In this document: positions 1 to 10,446 of the stretch, piece after piece
Position numbering within the stretch: the first letter of the stretch is position 1
Layout: each line of letters begins with the position of its first letter
DNA from: Euperipatoides rowelli
Taxonomy: Eukaryota; Onychophora; Udeonychophora; Euonychophora; Peripatopsidae
DNA: 15,993 nucleotides
NCBI GenBank assembly: GCA_003024985.2
Contig: PXIH01S0006467.1
Direction: 5' to 3' (one strand)
Notes under the pieces: generated by a model
Seen by the model: the letters and a program-made list of their open reading frames with translations, nothing else
What the model was told of the DNA's origin: nothing
The model's database searches: none
Translations under genes and position numbers: made by a program

Positions 1-160
1 CTAATAATAATATATACAGTATATTATATAACATACAGTATATACAGTACATAATATACTGTATAATATATAACATACAGTTTATACTCTATATAATATA
101 CAGGTATATTCAGTAATACTGTATATATCTACTGTATATACAGTATTCAAGGTATACACC
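1..160. repeat. Palindromic AT-rich microsatellite-like tract (TACTGTATA/TATACAGTA)
   Basis: The first 160 bases are built almost entirely from variants of TATACAGTA and its complement TACTGTATA, interleaved with TATAA words. The clearest unit is a perfect 16-base palindrome, TACTGTATATACAGTA, at 130-145. Single strands of this tract could fold on themselves in many registers. The same word recurs as isolated copies across the window, so this is a dense cluster of a genome-wide motif and not a unique site. No gene overlaps it. The left edge of the window cuts it, so its true length is unknown. Confidence 0.8.
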
Positions 161-2790
161 ATGCCAGGGTATTCTCATTTTTCTTGAATTATATTGGCCT
201 AATTTATGTTTTTCTTACTAACATTTGCTTAAGTACCATATTATTTTTATTATTTTATTTACATCCTTAGAAGAATCAATATTTTTTTCTTTTGTTTGAG
301 TTTATGATGAATTAGAAAATCAATATTTTATGAAAGTTAAAGATATCTGATGGGGTTTTATTTTTGTCACGTTATAAAAATAATAATTTTAAGATGGGTT
401 CCTGAAATATCAAAAAAGCATTTTTTGTTTTTTAAGGAAATTCATTTTATTTTTAAATAATGATTTTTTTTTACAAAAACAATTTATATAAAAACTTTTT
501 CTTGTTAAGGATTTTTGGTTTTTTTAAACAAATTGTTAGTACAAAATCGTTAAAATACTTTCCAAATCTTTAATGCTTTGTTATCTGCCATACATATTAT
601 TTTAATTTTGAATTTTTTTTTTTTTTTTATATTCACAAAATAGCTACGGACAATTTTTATGGGATTTGTTTGTTAAACCTGCAGTCCTCAGAATTGTTTT
701 TTTTTTTTTTTTTTTTTCAATATAATAAGCAATATTTTGTTAAATCAACTTAATGTAATAAAGCTCTGTTATTTTTATTATTATCTGATTAATTAAAGTG
801 CCAATTCCAGTTATTCTCTTTTGCTGTCTAATAAAATTTAACTCTTACTATATGTCATCTTTACCATAATAAACCAACTAAATATTTTTTTTAGAAAACT
901 AAAGCCATAGTTAATCAGGTTTGTTGACTAAGGCTTTCTGTGATATTTGTATTTTTTTTTAAAGGATAGGGATTTAGATCAGCATAATATGGTAAACGAA
1001 TTCATATAACACTGAACTGACATCGTAGAATTAATTTTGTTATACAATACAAGAAAATAATTCCAATTTTTACTTTAAGCAAGCAGATAACAATAACTTT
1101 TGGTTTAAAATATTTAGTTATTACATTCTTTTAATTTAACAAATTATTTAAAAGAAAAAAAATTGGGAGTGTAGACAGCCTCTCAAATTATTGAATAATT
1201 GGTTACTTATATATTTTGTATCCAAATTTATAAAAGTGAAAAAATAAATTCTTAATTAAAGTAGTACATTTTTTAAACTTTTTTAAAAATAAAATGTATG
1301 CTTTATTTTTTTAGCAGATTTGTAGTTCTTTTTAAAAAGTGTTGTTTAATGTAATTATCTATTTCAATGAAAGAATTACTATTTTAGGTATAGATAACAA
1401 AATATCAATTATAATATACAGTATGTTCATATTTTGCATTATTGCATAATTATTTTTTTTAATTATTCATTATTTCGGCAATTGTAATGTTATAATGTGT
1501 CAAGATCAATGTTTTAGCTAAGAAATTCAGTTTTCATGTTACTGTAAATCAAGTTGAAGCCATTCCCATCTATTATATTTATAAATCATTGGTCGCTTAT
1601 ACTGTATTTCTTAGATGTAAATGTTAATTTTAAACTAGACATTCTAAAAACAAATTTATCGAGAATTATTTTCAACAAAACAACAAAAGAATAGCTACTG
1701 TATATAAAATTTTATGTGGAAAAAGAATAAATTATACAGTCTGTGTTGTTTTGATGTTCATTATTTTTACTTGGAATTTCAAAATTTGACACTATACTTC
1801 CATGAGAAATTTTCTATAAATTTTGAGTAATTTTTTGAAAGAAGATCGAACATATAAGGATTAGCTTGAGTATTTAATCATGTTAAATTTTACATAATCT
1901 TTTCATTACTACTGTCCTAATTTTCACTATTAGTCAAAGTTGTAGAGATTATCATTGAGAAGATTAGAGAAAAAATTATGACTTGAGCAAAATAGTTTGT
2001 GATGGTATGACCTTTAAAGCATGACCTCTATAAACATTGCAATCTTTTAAAGGTCTAAAAAATGCACCACAAGTTTTTGTTTTTTTTAATTTATTTATTA
2101 AAATAAACTATTGATATAAATAATGTTTTTTTTTAGAGATATTTACTATTTTAACTACTTGTGATTACACTTACTTATAAAACATCTCCATTTTTATTAC
2201 CATAAAAAAAATAACTTGAACAAGCTATGATAGTAATATTTCTAGCAGGTATTCCACATAGAATAGCAATATGTTGTGAAACTTTGAAAGAATGGGTAAA
2301 ATACCACATAGTATAGACTTCCACATTGGAAACTGTATTTTGCTTGCTGTGTAATCTCCATTGCAGAAAATCCACCCAGTATATACAGTACATAGATACC
2401 CTTAATTCTCATGACACATTCAGTGTTAAACAATTATGGCCAAACTGCAGTATGATGTCATTACGATATGGTACATTTTAAAACATTTATTAAATATCGC
2501 TATTATATTTATGACCATATTAACATGATTTTATTTTAAAATAATAATGGTCAGATTTATTAACTTTAAAACTTTAATTAATGGCTATAAAACATTTTAA
2601 AACATTAATGCCATAACTTGTGCCACCATTTTTTTAACTATTTTTATAGAATACCTCTACATCTGCTCTTAATGGCTATTTATTATTCTTACTGTATTTC
2701 ACATTAAAAAAAACTCAAAAAAAAGGTTTATTGCATCTGTTGATTAATTATCAGAAGGTCGGGGCATAGTGGGTTTAATACATAGTGCTA
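161..2790. other. AT-rich non-coding stretch, no gene seen
   Basis: I see no coding region here. Short reading frames on the minus strand at 2175-2433 have no recognisable domain and overlap each other in different frames, as expected by chance. The stretch contains long thymine runs, notably T16 at 613-628 and T21 at 697-717, and isolated copies of ACTGTAT near 1411, 1605, 1695, 2378-2391 and 2692. Base composition is uniform and very AT-rich, as in intergenic or long intronic DNA. Confidence 0.6.
697..717 (+). repeat. Poly-T run (T21)
   Basis: This is the longest uninterrupted homopolymer in the window. A run this long could be the remnant poly-A tail of a minus-strand retroposon or simple slippage growth. 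The sequence to its right gives no recognisable LINE or SINE body, so I leave the origin open. Confidence 0.85.
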
Positions 2791-2826
2791 GGAGTTAAGG
2801 TTTAGTTTGGGATTAAGATTGGGATG
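2791..2826. repeat. Short degenerate GTTAAGG/TTGGGAT-type repeat
   Basis: A G-rich patch reads GGAGTTAAGGTTTAGTTTGGG followed by ATTAAGATTGGGAT, with a loose period of 6-8 bases resembling degenerate TTAGGG-like units. Its complement contains AACCTTAACTC, which also occurs in the tandem repeat near 12839-12850. It stands out because the flanks are nearly G-free. It may be an interstitial telomere-like or satellite-derived patch; this is only a resemblance. Confidence 0.35.
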
Positions 2827-3130
2827 TATTTAAAAAGCTTAAACTTTTAAACAATCTTATTATTTCCCAAGTTATTTTCATACTGAAAAGTTTATATGGT
2901 TTTGAAAAAATGGGAATGGCTTTCTTCTTGATAAAAACTCTGATTTATTTTATCACTAAATGTCAACTCATAATTTAAATTTATGACATTTTTCGTTATG
3001 TTCAAACAATGTAAATATTAATTTTTTTTAAAAACTAGGAATATTTTTTTTTAATTATTTCTGACCATATATTTCTTTATTGTGAGTTTTGTTCATTTTT
3101 CCCCCCTTTAAATTATTGTTTTATATTTAC

Positions 3131-3151
3131 TTTTTTTTTTAAAAAAAAAAA
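3131..3151. repeat. T10-A11 homopolymer junction
   Basis: Ten thymines are followed immediately by eleven adenines, making a simple perfect palindrome able to form a hairpin. It is low-complexity sequence with no gene next to it. Confidence 0.85.
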
Positions 3152-3794
3152 TGTATGATTTGATTTATTTATTTTCCTTTGATTAGTTTCCTAAATATTG
3201 TTTATACATATAGTATTTTATAACATTGTATATCTCATCTTGGAAAAAATATGTTGAATTTAATTTGAAGCTTTTTTCTTCAATATTGTAAGTTAAATTT
3301 TTGGGCAATTTTTTTTTTTTTACTTTGTTTAAAGATATTATATGATCAATTAAAAAAATTGGATGTTTTATATCTATTAAAATAATTGTATTATTAATTT
3401 ACCATTTGTTCTAATCATCCCACATTTTATTATTCACTGATTTTTATATGCTGATTAATGAATTTGCCTGGAAACATTCGTATTGTGTAATCAAAGAAAA
3501 AAATTGTAATAATAATCCTAAATATTCCACATTTCTCTTCAGGAATCAAACTGTATTTACACTGATCTATCAAATTCTTTACAGTACAATGTTATAATAT
3601 AAATTAGACATGTTAATCAAGTATGAATGATTACTTTCTAATCCTTAATCATTGTTTATAGCCCCCGAAATGCTGTATGTGTAGTCTACTTTCTATTAAA
3701 ATTATCTTATTATAAAGACGTACAAGTCCCAAAATAATTTAAACTAGACCTATATTTTTGAAACTCATAATTCCTCTATCATTAATTAAATCTT

Positions 3795-3852
3795 GATTTA
3801 CACTGGGATTGCATTTTTGGAATTCAACATGTAAATCAAAAACGTGTAAATC
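3795..3852. repeat. Small inverted repeat GATTTACAC ... GTGTAAATC
   Basis: GATTTACAC at 3795-3803 is exactly complementary to GTGTAAATC at 3844-3852 across a 40-base spacer. A third partial copy, GTAAATC, lies at 3831-3837. The arms are only nine bases and could arise by chance in AT-rich DNA. No transposon termini or target duplication are evident. Confidence 0.4.
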
Positions 3853-4278
3853 GAGTATAATTTTTTGCATAGGAAATCATGGATTAAGGAAAGTGATAAA
3901 GAAATATGCACAGTATACAATACATACAGTATATTTTTTTACTAACAACTACTGGAAACTTTTTGTTAGATTATTCTGCTAAAAATTGTAGCTATAGATG
4001 TGGTAGTTGAGGAAGGGATGGGTTTGAATCTAATATGCATTACATTTATTCATACAAAATACTCCCGTAAAGATTTTGAAGCAGTTTTGAAATTAATTAC
4101 GCTCTCTCAGACTATCACAACATTAGTAAAAGTGTGGAACTTAATTACTTTCTTAATTTTAACAGCTTTCCATTGGTTGCTTTTTATTCTAAAATAAGGA
4201 CAGGTTTTCTTTTCATCTAAACTAAAACACATGAAAGAAATACAACAATACCCCATAATAACTTTCATATTTCAAATA

Positions 4279-4290
4279 ACACACACACAC
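4279..4290. repeat. (AC)6 dinucleotide microsatellite
   Basis: Six perfect AC units followed by TCTCCTCTT. This is an ordinary short microsatellite with no neighbouring gene. Confidence 0.8.
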
Positions 4291-4619
4291 TCTCCTCTTT
4301 TCATATTAACTATTTAACCCTATTCACAATGTAAACTTAAAATATTAGATACATCTAATAAATACTATATTAAAATAGACAACCTATTAGATAATAATTT
4401 TAAATGCTTTATGTACTGCAATTTGCATATATTTTGTGGCATTCTCCACCAAATATATGTGAATTTTTGTTGTTTCTCTCTACCAATCTGAAAGCCTTAT
4501 TTGCTTTATGGTACAGAGATGAGAGTCATGACAAGCAAACGTGATCTGTATCTCATCTATAACAAAAGCTATACATGGGCTCAGTAATTGGACTCCTCAA
4601 AATTCAAGTTACGACTATG

Positions 4620-4633
4620 CATACTCGAGTATG
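4620..4633. repeat. 14-base perfect palindrome CATACTCGAGTATG
   Basis: CATACTCGAGTATG reads the same on both strands and sits in a locally less AT-rich patch. It could be a protein-binding palindrome or chance. No promoter or gene is recognisable beside it. Confidence 0.45.
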
Positions 4634-5620
4634 TAGCATTTGACACCCAATCAAATATTCAAAAATACGCAGTGTCCACACAAAGATAACTATTTTAAAC
4701 TGTGAATTGTCAAGGCAATATTCAAATTACAATAAAAATCAGAAATATAGTATTTCCAAAATTTACTATTTTGGAAACAACTGAATTTGTTTATAACAAA
4801 ATTGTTAATTTTTAACCATCATGTACCATGTATACCATACTGTATATTTTATTAAGGTATTTGTAAATATTGTTCTTTGTAATCTCATCTTTTATTTTCA
4901 GTTTTTTCTTGAAGGGATCTATACATGAAAAGAAAACTATTTAATTTTTAATGTTCCTTTTTAAACTTAAAATAATATTTTAGTATGCATAAACATAATT
5001 GCTGATTTATTTCTCAGCAACTGCACCTTGGCATAAATTAATAATAATTAAGTGTTTTTAAATTTAGGCTCTTGAACAATTTCTGAATATCACTGTTACT
5101 AGGCTATCATTTAAATTATTTATTTATATCTATCATAAATTATTATTAGTGCTAAGAATTAATGTTAATTGTTGAATTAATGAATAGAATAACCTCAGCC
5201 ATTGTGAATTTTTTGCTGTTTTGTGAAGAAATGACAATTTGTTTCAAAATATTTCTATTGTCACAGAGAAAGTAAGTCAAATGAGAATGAAAAAAAATTT
5301 TGACTTTGAAATATGATTGTTACTAATGTAATGTTTGCTCTTATTAAGTGCTACATACTGTATGTTGATTGGAATAACTATATAATATTTTAATGATAAT
5401 CGTAAAATAGCACATCTAATCGTACACTCATTAAAAAGAAGTCATTCATAGATTTTAGGATAGAGTCAAAAGATTTGACAATTGATTATTATAAATATTT
5501 TCATATTAATAGAATAAATGCCCTTTTAAATATATTTCATAAGTTCATGGGCAGTCATATTTGCTCAATTTGAATAGTGTGCACAAGAAATTTGATTCTC
5601 ATATTTTAGAAATTTGATTT

Positions 5621-5692
5621 CTGCATATTTTTTAGGATAATTATTTACTTATTGCCGTAGAGATTGAACTCATGAGAGGATTTAAAAAATGG
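5621..5692 (+). repeat. Interspersed repeat, copy 1
   Basis: This 72-base segment, beginning CTGCATATTTTTTAGGATAA and ending GGATTTAAAAAATGG, recurs in the same orientation at 6872-6944 with scattered substitutions and small indels. Similarity fades outside both edges. The boundaries lack the TG/CA ends of an LTR and there is no recognisable protein between the copies, so I call it a fragment of an unidentified interspersed repeat. Confidence 0.7.
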
Positions 5693-6871
5693 TATTTTCA
5701 ATATTAGCCTAATATAATTTGTATATTACACTGTTTTTTTATAATAATAATATAATATACATTTGTATTGTTTTCATGATGTCATACATTTTTTATTTTT
5801 GTAATATGGAACTGGTTGCTACAAAATTTGTTTTATTATAAAATATGACAATCCCTTGAAATTTGTAATTACAAAAGTATTCTGAATTTTTTAGTATTCT
5901 TATTTTTTTTTATTTATTTAAATGGGTCTTAGTTAGCAAATAATGCTTTTCAACCCTACAAGCTGAATTAATGTACAAAAATAAAGTCACACATGGCTAA
6001 AATAAAAAGCAGAAAATATACGAAAAAAAATCTATATAATAGAATTGTCTAATAGAAAGAAAAAAACTTCATACAGATACTGTAAATATTATATATAAAT
6101 AAAATCCTAATATACTTTATGGTACCGGTAGTTGAAAAATTAAATAAAAATATTAAGATATACATAGAGTAAATAAATATTAATTAAAAACAAAGGCCAA
6201 TGACAATTATATGGCATTATAGTGCTAAGATAAAGTCTTAACATTTAGGATTTTTATTAAAGAAATTATAAGAGATTTATGTTCTGTAAAATCAACATCT
6301 CTCACATATGCCATCAACCTGCCCCCACTGGAAAAAAACTATTATCTTTAGGTAGTAATTTAAAGTTTTCCATTTTATTAGTTTAATCTTCTGTTGAACT
6401 CGTTAGCCAGGTCTCCAGAAGTATTAGGATTAATGTTATTTTATTTCACAGTTATTACTCGTAAATAAGTTCATATTTGAGAAGGAATTAAGATTACTGG
6501 TAACTTGATCAACAGCCATTTAGGCCTAGTCACTTGTGCAGATGGATAGGCAGGTCTATTATCCATATCAGATGTGTCATCAGTTATATGTATTTGTGAT
6601 GATATACTGTTTAGATCTGTTTCTTTTTTTACATTTCCTTTCCTTTTTATGTCTGCTCGTTTTATTATTTCTCCTTGATAAATTTCCAGATCTTTATTTC
6701 CCTGCTATCGTAGCTCTACCAATGAAGAACGTAATTACTACAGATGTTGAATCTAATGTTAATATGTTAAGAACAAACTAAAAGTAAAAATTAGAAACAC
6801 CTAATAAAGTCTTTGAAACCAATTATTATGTAATACCAGAAGTATTGTTAATATTTGTAGGATCTAAAATA
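5693..6871. other. AT-rich non-coding stretch between the two 72-bp repeats
   Basis: No gene is supported. A plus-strand frame at 6536-6781 encodes a short hydrophobic stretch with no recognisable domain and a non-convincing start. TACCGGTA occurs near 6123. Nothing here resembles reverse transcriptase, transposase or a tRNA. Confidence 0.5.
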
Positions 6872-6944
6872 CTGCATACTTTTTAGGACAATTATTTACC
6901 TATTGCCAATAGACATTGAACTCATAAGTGGATTTAAACAATGG
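6872..6944 (+). repeat. Interspersed repeat, copy 2
   Basis: This is the second copy of the segment at 5621-5692. It shares CTGCATA.TTTTTAGGA.AATTATTTAC and the later ATTGAACTCAT.AG.GGATTTAAA core. The two copies differ by scattered point changes, implying old, independent decay and not a recent duplication. Confidence 0.7.
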
Positions 6945-8029
6945 CTAAGACATTGCATTGGACTTATAGCTTGATCTTTTCAAAGACTGCTTGTGAAGAA
7001 TTTTAATTAGGAAACATTTTCAAATGCTGGGAATCCAGCTACAACTTATAAGTATAAAGAAATATAGGGAGGAGGGTGTTTTTATCGAAAATAAATACAA
7101 TAATTATGAAGTGGAATAATCATATTTACTATATTTGTAGGCTATTTAATATGAATTCACATTCTAATTACAGCATATGCTGGCCAGTAGAAATGTAATT
7201 GTTTTAAATCACATTATATAGATTATGAATTCTAATTAATCATTAAAAAGAATGCAGTAGTTTATCTTTTCAACAGTAAATAACAGTACGTCATACGTAG
7301 ATGAGAATAAACTAATCTAGTAACAAAATATATGGTTAAATACTACTTTAAATTTAAATAGATGAGATAATGTTTATCATATTCAAAATTTGGTAACATT
7401 TTTGCACAAATCTTCAAGTCAATAATAAGTAAAGGTGATTCGTGGAAACTTTAGATACCGGTATTGGAATAGAAATAAAATTTGATTAACTTATTTTAAA
7501 AAAGCTGTTCGGGGGATGAGGAATGGGAAGAATATAGTTTTATAAAAGTTTGTATTCTCCTGCATACTAACGTCCTTGTTCATTGATTCTTTGTATTCTA
7601 ATGTTTATGAAACTCATGTCTCAAGATAATATCTATATTGAAAATGGACTGGAAGGATGATAACTTTGTTAGAATTCCACTATTATTATGGTTTATAAAT
7701 ACTGTAGGCTATATATTTATAGCTCATATTATTTGGATTTTTCTGTGATATACAGACACCAAACAGTCTAGAACAATAGAGTATGGGATACTGAAATGCA
7801 GCTTTTTTCGGATATTGCTAGTAAAAACAGAAAAGAAAAAAAAAGACAGAAAAGAAAAATAGCTTACCAAGAGTTGATACAATGCTGAATCATAGTCAAC
7901 AAATAACTTCAATCCTAGCCTAAATTACAATCAAGGTAGTCATTCTGTTTTGGATATAATTATTTTTTCCCCAACCAGAATGGAAGTCGTCTTCAGCCAT
8001 TCTTTATTTCATATTGCTTGTTTTTCCCC
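6945..8029. other. AT-rich non-coding stretch left of the piggyBac relic
   Basis: I see no gene. The minus-strand frame at 7724-7912 is low-complexity (poly-F/S from an A-rich tract near 7825-7860). If the piggyBac element keeps its 3' end, its untranslated tail and terminal inverted repeat should lie at the right of this interval. I found no convincing TTAA-flanked CCC-type terminus by eye. Confidence 0.5.
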
Positions 8030-9210
8030 AGACATTTTTCTGCCAGACATGAAAAACTATGGCTTAGGTGTCAGAAAGTGTTTGACAACTTCATGTCAAA
8101 TGTTATACAATAACATCTTTTTATAAGAACATTTATTGTATATAGGCATTCAATAACAAAATTTGAATGTTATGAATTGCAACTTTTTATACCAGTGTAC
8201 TGTTTCCTGTCATAACCGTAATAGGGGTATCATTTGATTTTCTTGATCAATTCTTCCATAATCTCATTATATTTAGCTTTAGGCAGTGTTTTTTTTTTTC
8301 TCTTTAGAACTCCACGTTTCTACTAGGTCACAATTATGTTCATTAGTAATAAAGAAAACATCAGACCTTTCCTTCCACTTTTCTATACTCACATCATTGC
8401 AATGCTGAACTTTGAGTTTTCTTTTTTTTTTTTTTTTCAGTTTTGTCATAGTAAAATTTGGGGGATTATTTCATCTAATTACTGTATGTACATTGACCCT
8501 GTGCAGTATATATTAGTTTCTAATCATTTTAAAGCAAGGTTATAACTATTATAATGTCCATATATAATGAATTGTCTAATGTTAATCTTTGTGCCATCTT
8601 TGATGTGTGATCTTTTCTTCTGTCATCATTAGATTCCAGACTTACAATAATTTTGATAACAGTTCCATTAGGTTGTGTCATCATATACTGTAACATTTTA
8701 CGGTACTTCATATTTGTGTCTCTTCCTTTTTATATATTGCCTAAACATAAACTAACCTCTCCACAATATCATAGCCTCATCTAAAGACAATTATTTCCCA
8801 GGACTACACACATTATTCATGTTTGAATTCAGGTGTTCATTCAATGGTTGTATCTTATGCAAATAATCTTTTTGTGCATCTTTATCTTACAAATTTGAAG
8901 AAAAATGCAAATGTCGAAAAATAACTAGCTACCTGTTTCTACCTATATGATTCTGTTGTATAATTCATTTTTTCCAATCTGCTATCTATTTATTTTTATA
9001 TTGCCCATATGCAGATATAGTCCAAGAAATGTGTTGAAAGGAGATTGAATAAATTCTTTCCATTCAGTTATTCTCACTTTATCACCAACATAACATCTAT
9101 TGATAAAAATTATTCTTCGTCATATTTATTTGTTAACTCTACGATTTTGTTGATGTCTACATCAAATTAAAGTTTGAAATAGTCAACTTGTTTGTTATTA
9201 CCAGCAAGTA
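8030..9210 (-). pseudogene. piggyBac-family transposase relic (multiple stops and frameshifts)
   Basis: On the minus strand the three frames together give the collinear motif order of a piggyBac (DDE_Tnp_1_7/PGBD4-like) transposase, a DDD enzyme that cuts and pastes DNA at TTAA. From the N-terminal side one sees NNKQVDYFKL (about 9205-9170), VELTNKYDEE (about 9142-9113), ITEWKEFI then FLGLYLHMG (9076-9003), RHLHFSSN (about 8916-8893), SPGK followed by a stop and LSLDEAMILWRG (about 8800-8755), FRQYIKRKRHKYE, YMMTQPNG, GHTSK-like DHTSK, SLYMD (8570-8556), YNSYNLALK, NIYCTG (about 8505-8487), KLKK, EKWKERSDVFFITNEH (about 8390-8345), IDQENQMI, WYKK (near 8192) and finally SGRKMSGE (about 8040). 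Catalytic aspartate codons survive at 8779-8781, 8556-8558 and 8246-8248. The conserved span is close to the family's usual catalytic length, but at least several stops and frame changes make it inactive. Terminal inverted repeats were not found. Family assignment is firm; the exact subfamily is not. Confidence 0.85.
8422..8437. repeat. T16 run inside the piggyBac relic
   Basis: On the coding (minus) strand this is an A16 run following CTG, at the position where related transposases have a lysine-rich KLKKGE-like segment. It probably arose by slippage growth of lysine codons after the gene died, and it now breaks the frame. An alternative is a plus-strand polypyrimidine tract followed by CAG, resembling a splice acceptor, but nothing downstream supports an exon. 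Confidence 0.7.
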
Positions 9211-9595
9211 GGACTAAAAGTTGTTGCTGATTTTGAAATTGGAATTGTTTTTATTGGCATTGTCATTCTTCCATACAACATTGTAAATTGTTCGGCGTCC
9301 TGCTTTTAAAGTCTGTAACAGATGTGGTATTGGCATTGTATCATCTCAATATCCTCTTCATTAGAAATAAAACTTTTTAAACTTATTGAGTATTCGGATG
9401 AAAATAAAAAATACAGCCACCACTATTTCATATAATAAAAGCTTCTATTGCGTCCTCAGTCAATTTTTTAGAAGCTTTAATTTTCATTTTTGTGATGTAG
9501 AGGTTGTTCGCTGTCCTCCATGTTTGTTACCCTGTAAATAATGACAAAAATTCAGATTTGAAAACAATGATAAATAGGTTTTTATTCATACCGTA
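9211..9595. other. Region right of the transposase; possible piggyBac N-terminal/5' remnant
   Basis: On the minus strand the sequence just upstream of the recognisable transposase contains glutamine- and asparagine-rich codons interrupted by stops (about 9210-9300) and a glutamate/aspartate-rich patch near 9345. This fits the poorly conserved acidic N-terminal region that piggyBac transposases usually carry. It is too degenerate to assign with confidence. No terminal repeat was found. Confidence 0.3.
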
Positions 9596-9727
9596 TATAC
9601 TGTATATAAGAGGCCAACCTCAAGCAAGAGCTGCAAATGTATAGCAATGAATGCCAATTGTCAGCATAGCATGAGTAAAGCCAACAACTCAGACTGGTGC
9701 ATCGGCAGTCGAAGCATTGAAACTTAA
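9596..9727. other. Less AT-rich island with TATA-like word and short open frames, unassigned
   Basis: Composition shifts here. TATATAAG at 9603-9610 is followed by richer sequence containing GAGGCCAACCTCAAG and GTGCATCGGCAGTCGAAGC. A plus-strand frame stays open for roughly 50 codons, with an internal ATG at 9647 giving a 26-codon ORF (starting MNANCQHSM) to a TAA at 9725-9727. The minus strand also has an open leucine-rich frame. I recognise no protein family. It could be a short exon, a promoter region or a decayed repeat. Confidence 0.3.
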
Positions 9728-10220
9728 TTGACATTTTCCTATTCATGAAATACTCCAATTTATATAAGCTTTGTTGTGGAACAAGCCCCTGGGGACAATT
9801 ATTTTATGCTATTAGTGGAAATTATCAAAATAGCCTTAGGATAAAGACATTACCAAGAAGTCAAGGTGTCAAACTTGGTACTATGTGTAAGTAGACAATC
9901 AATAGTAGAATGGTTACACAAGGTGGAGCACTCCTAACATAATTTAATCCTTTAAGGAAAAGGATGTTAGTAATTGGGTCATATTCATTCAGCAGACAGA
10001 TGTTAGTAAGTATAATGACAGTATTATCTTTTGGTTAACTTGATGATAGAAAAGCTTTTAAAAATACATCTAAATTTTAAAAAAAAAAATTATGATGATG
10101 ATAAAGTATTTCAATTATTCTCCGAGCTGATCTGGAACAGTGATGTCTAACTGAAATTGTTTGTCGGGCCAAAAAAGTACTACTGGTCTATTGTGGGTCT
10201 TACATTGGCAAAAAAAAATT
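9728..10220. other. Non-coding stretch, no gene seen
   Basis: This interval is AT-rich but less repetitive than the left half of the window. It includes a short patch near 10123-10170 with moderate GC. No ORF, transposon motif or RNA gene was recognised on either strand. Confidence 0.5.
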
Positions 10221-10446
10221 TGATAAGCTTTTTTTTTTTTTTTTAATTGTATGAACATATTGTTGACTTCTTGTCGGGTTTTATTATTTCTGGACGTTTT
10301 AATAACAGAAAATATGAAAGTTGATAAGCTTTTTTTTTTTTTTTTAATTGTATGAACATATTGTTGACTTCTTGTCGGGTTTTATTATTTCTGGACGTTT
10401 TAATAACAGAAAATATGAAAGTTGATAAGCTTTTTTTTTTTTTTTT
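10221..10446 (+). repeat. 101-bp perfect tandem duplication plus 24-bp partial third copy
   Basis: Copy 1 is 10221-10321 and copy 2 is 10322-10422; read base by base they are identical over 101 bases. A third, partial copy, TGATAAGC plus T16, occupies 10423-10446, after which the sequence diverges (CTGCAAC). All three units carry exactly sixteen thymines in their T run. Homopolymers of this length normally drift quickly, so the duplication is either very young or an assembly or polymerase artefact. The repeat also makes a minus-strand reading frame at 10243-10479 with an internally repeated, lysine-rich sequence, which is a by-product and not a gene. Confidence 0.95.

Larger units (their letters stand above)
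2827..5620. other. AT-rich non-coding stretch, no gene seen
   Basis: No domain or plausible exon is visible. The plus-strand frame at 4000-4197 is short, hydrophobic and unlike any family I know. Local oddities are a back-to-back T10-A11 run at 3131-3151, T12 at 3309-3320, (AC)6 at 4279-4290, and several TACTGTAT words (3909-3935, 4838-4846, 5356-5363). The part around 4440-4680 is somewhat less AT-rich and holds a 14-base palindrome, but I cannot assign it. Confidence 0.55.

Noticed and set aside
2175-2433. Two overlapping minus-strand frames of 72 and 63 codons
   Set aside because: They overlap in different frames, are short, and have no domain; expected by chance.
6536-6781. Plus-strand 81-codon hydrophobic frame
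   Set aside because: The leucine/phenylalanine-rich sequence follows from T-rich DNA; no recognisable family, start context or splice structure supports it.
5621-6944. A second LTR retrotransposon bounded by the 72-bp repeats
   Set aside because: The repeats lack TG...CA ends and the interior shows no gag, protease or reverse transcriptase motif.
8336-8545. Plus-strand 69-codon frame
   Set aside because: It lies antisense to the piggyBac relic and includes a phenylalanine run from the T16 tract, so it is a shadow.
10221-10446. CRISPR array
   Set aside because: The repeats are directly adjacent with no unique spacers, and the host is evidently eukaryotic.
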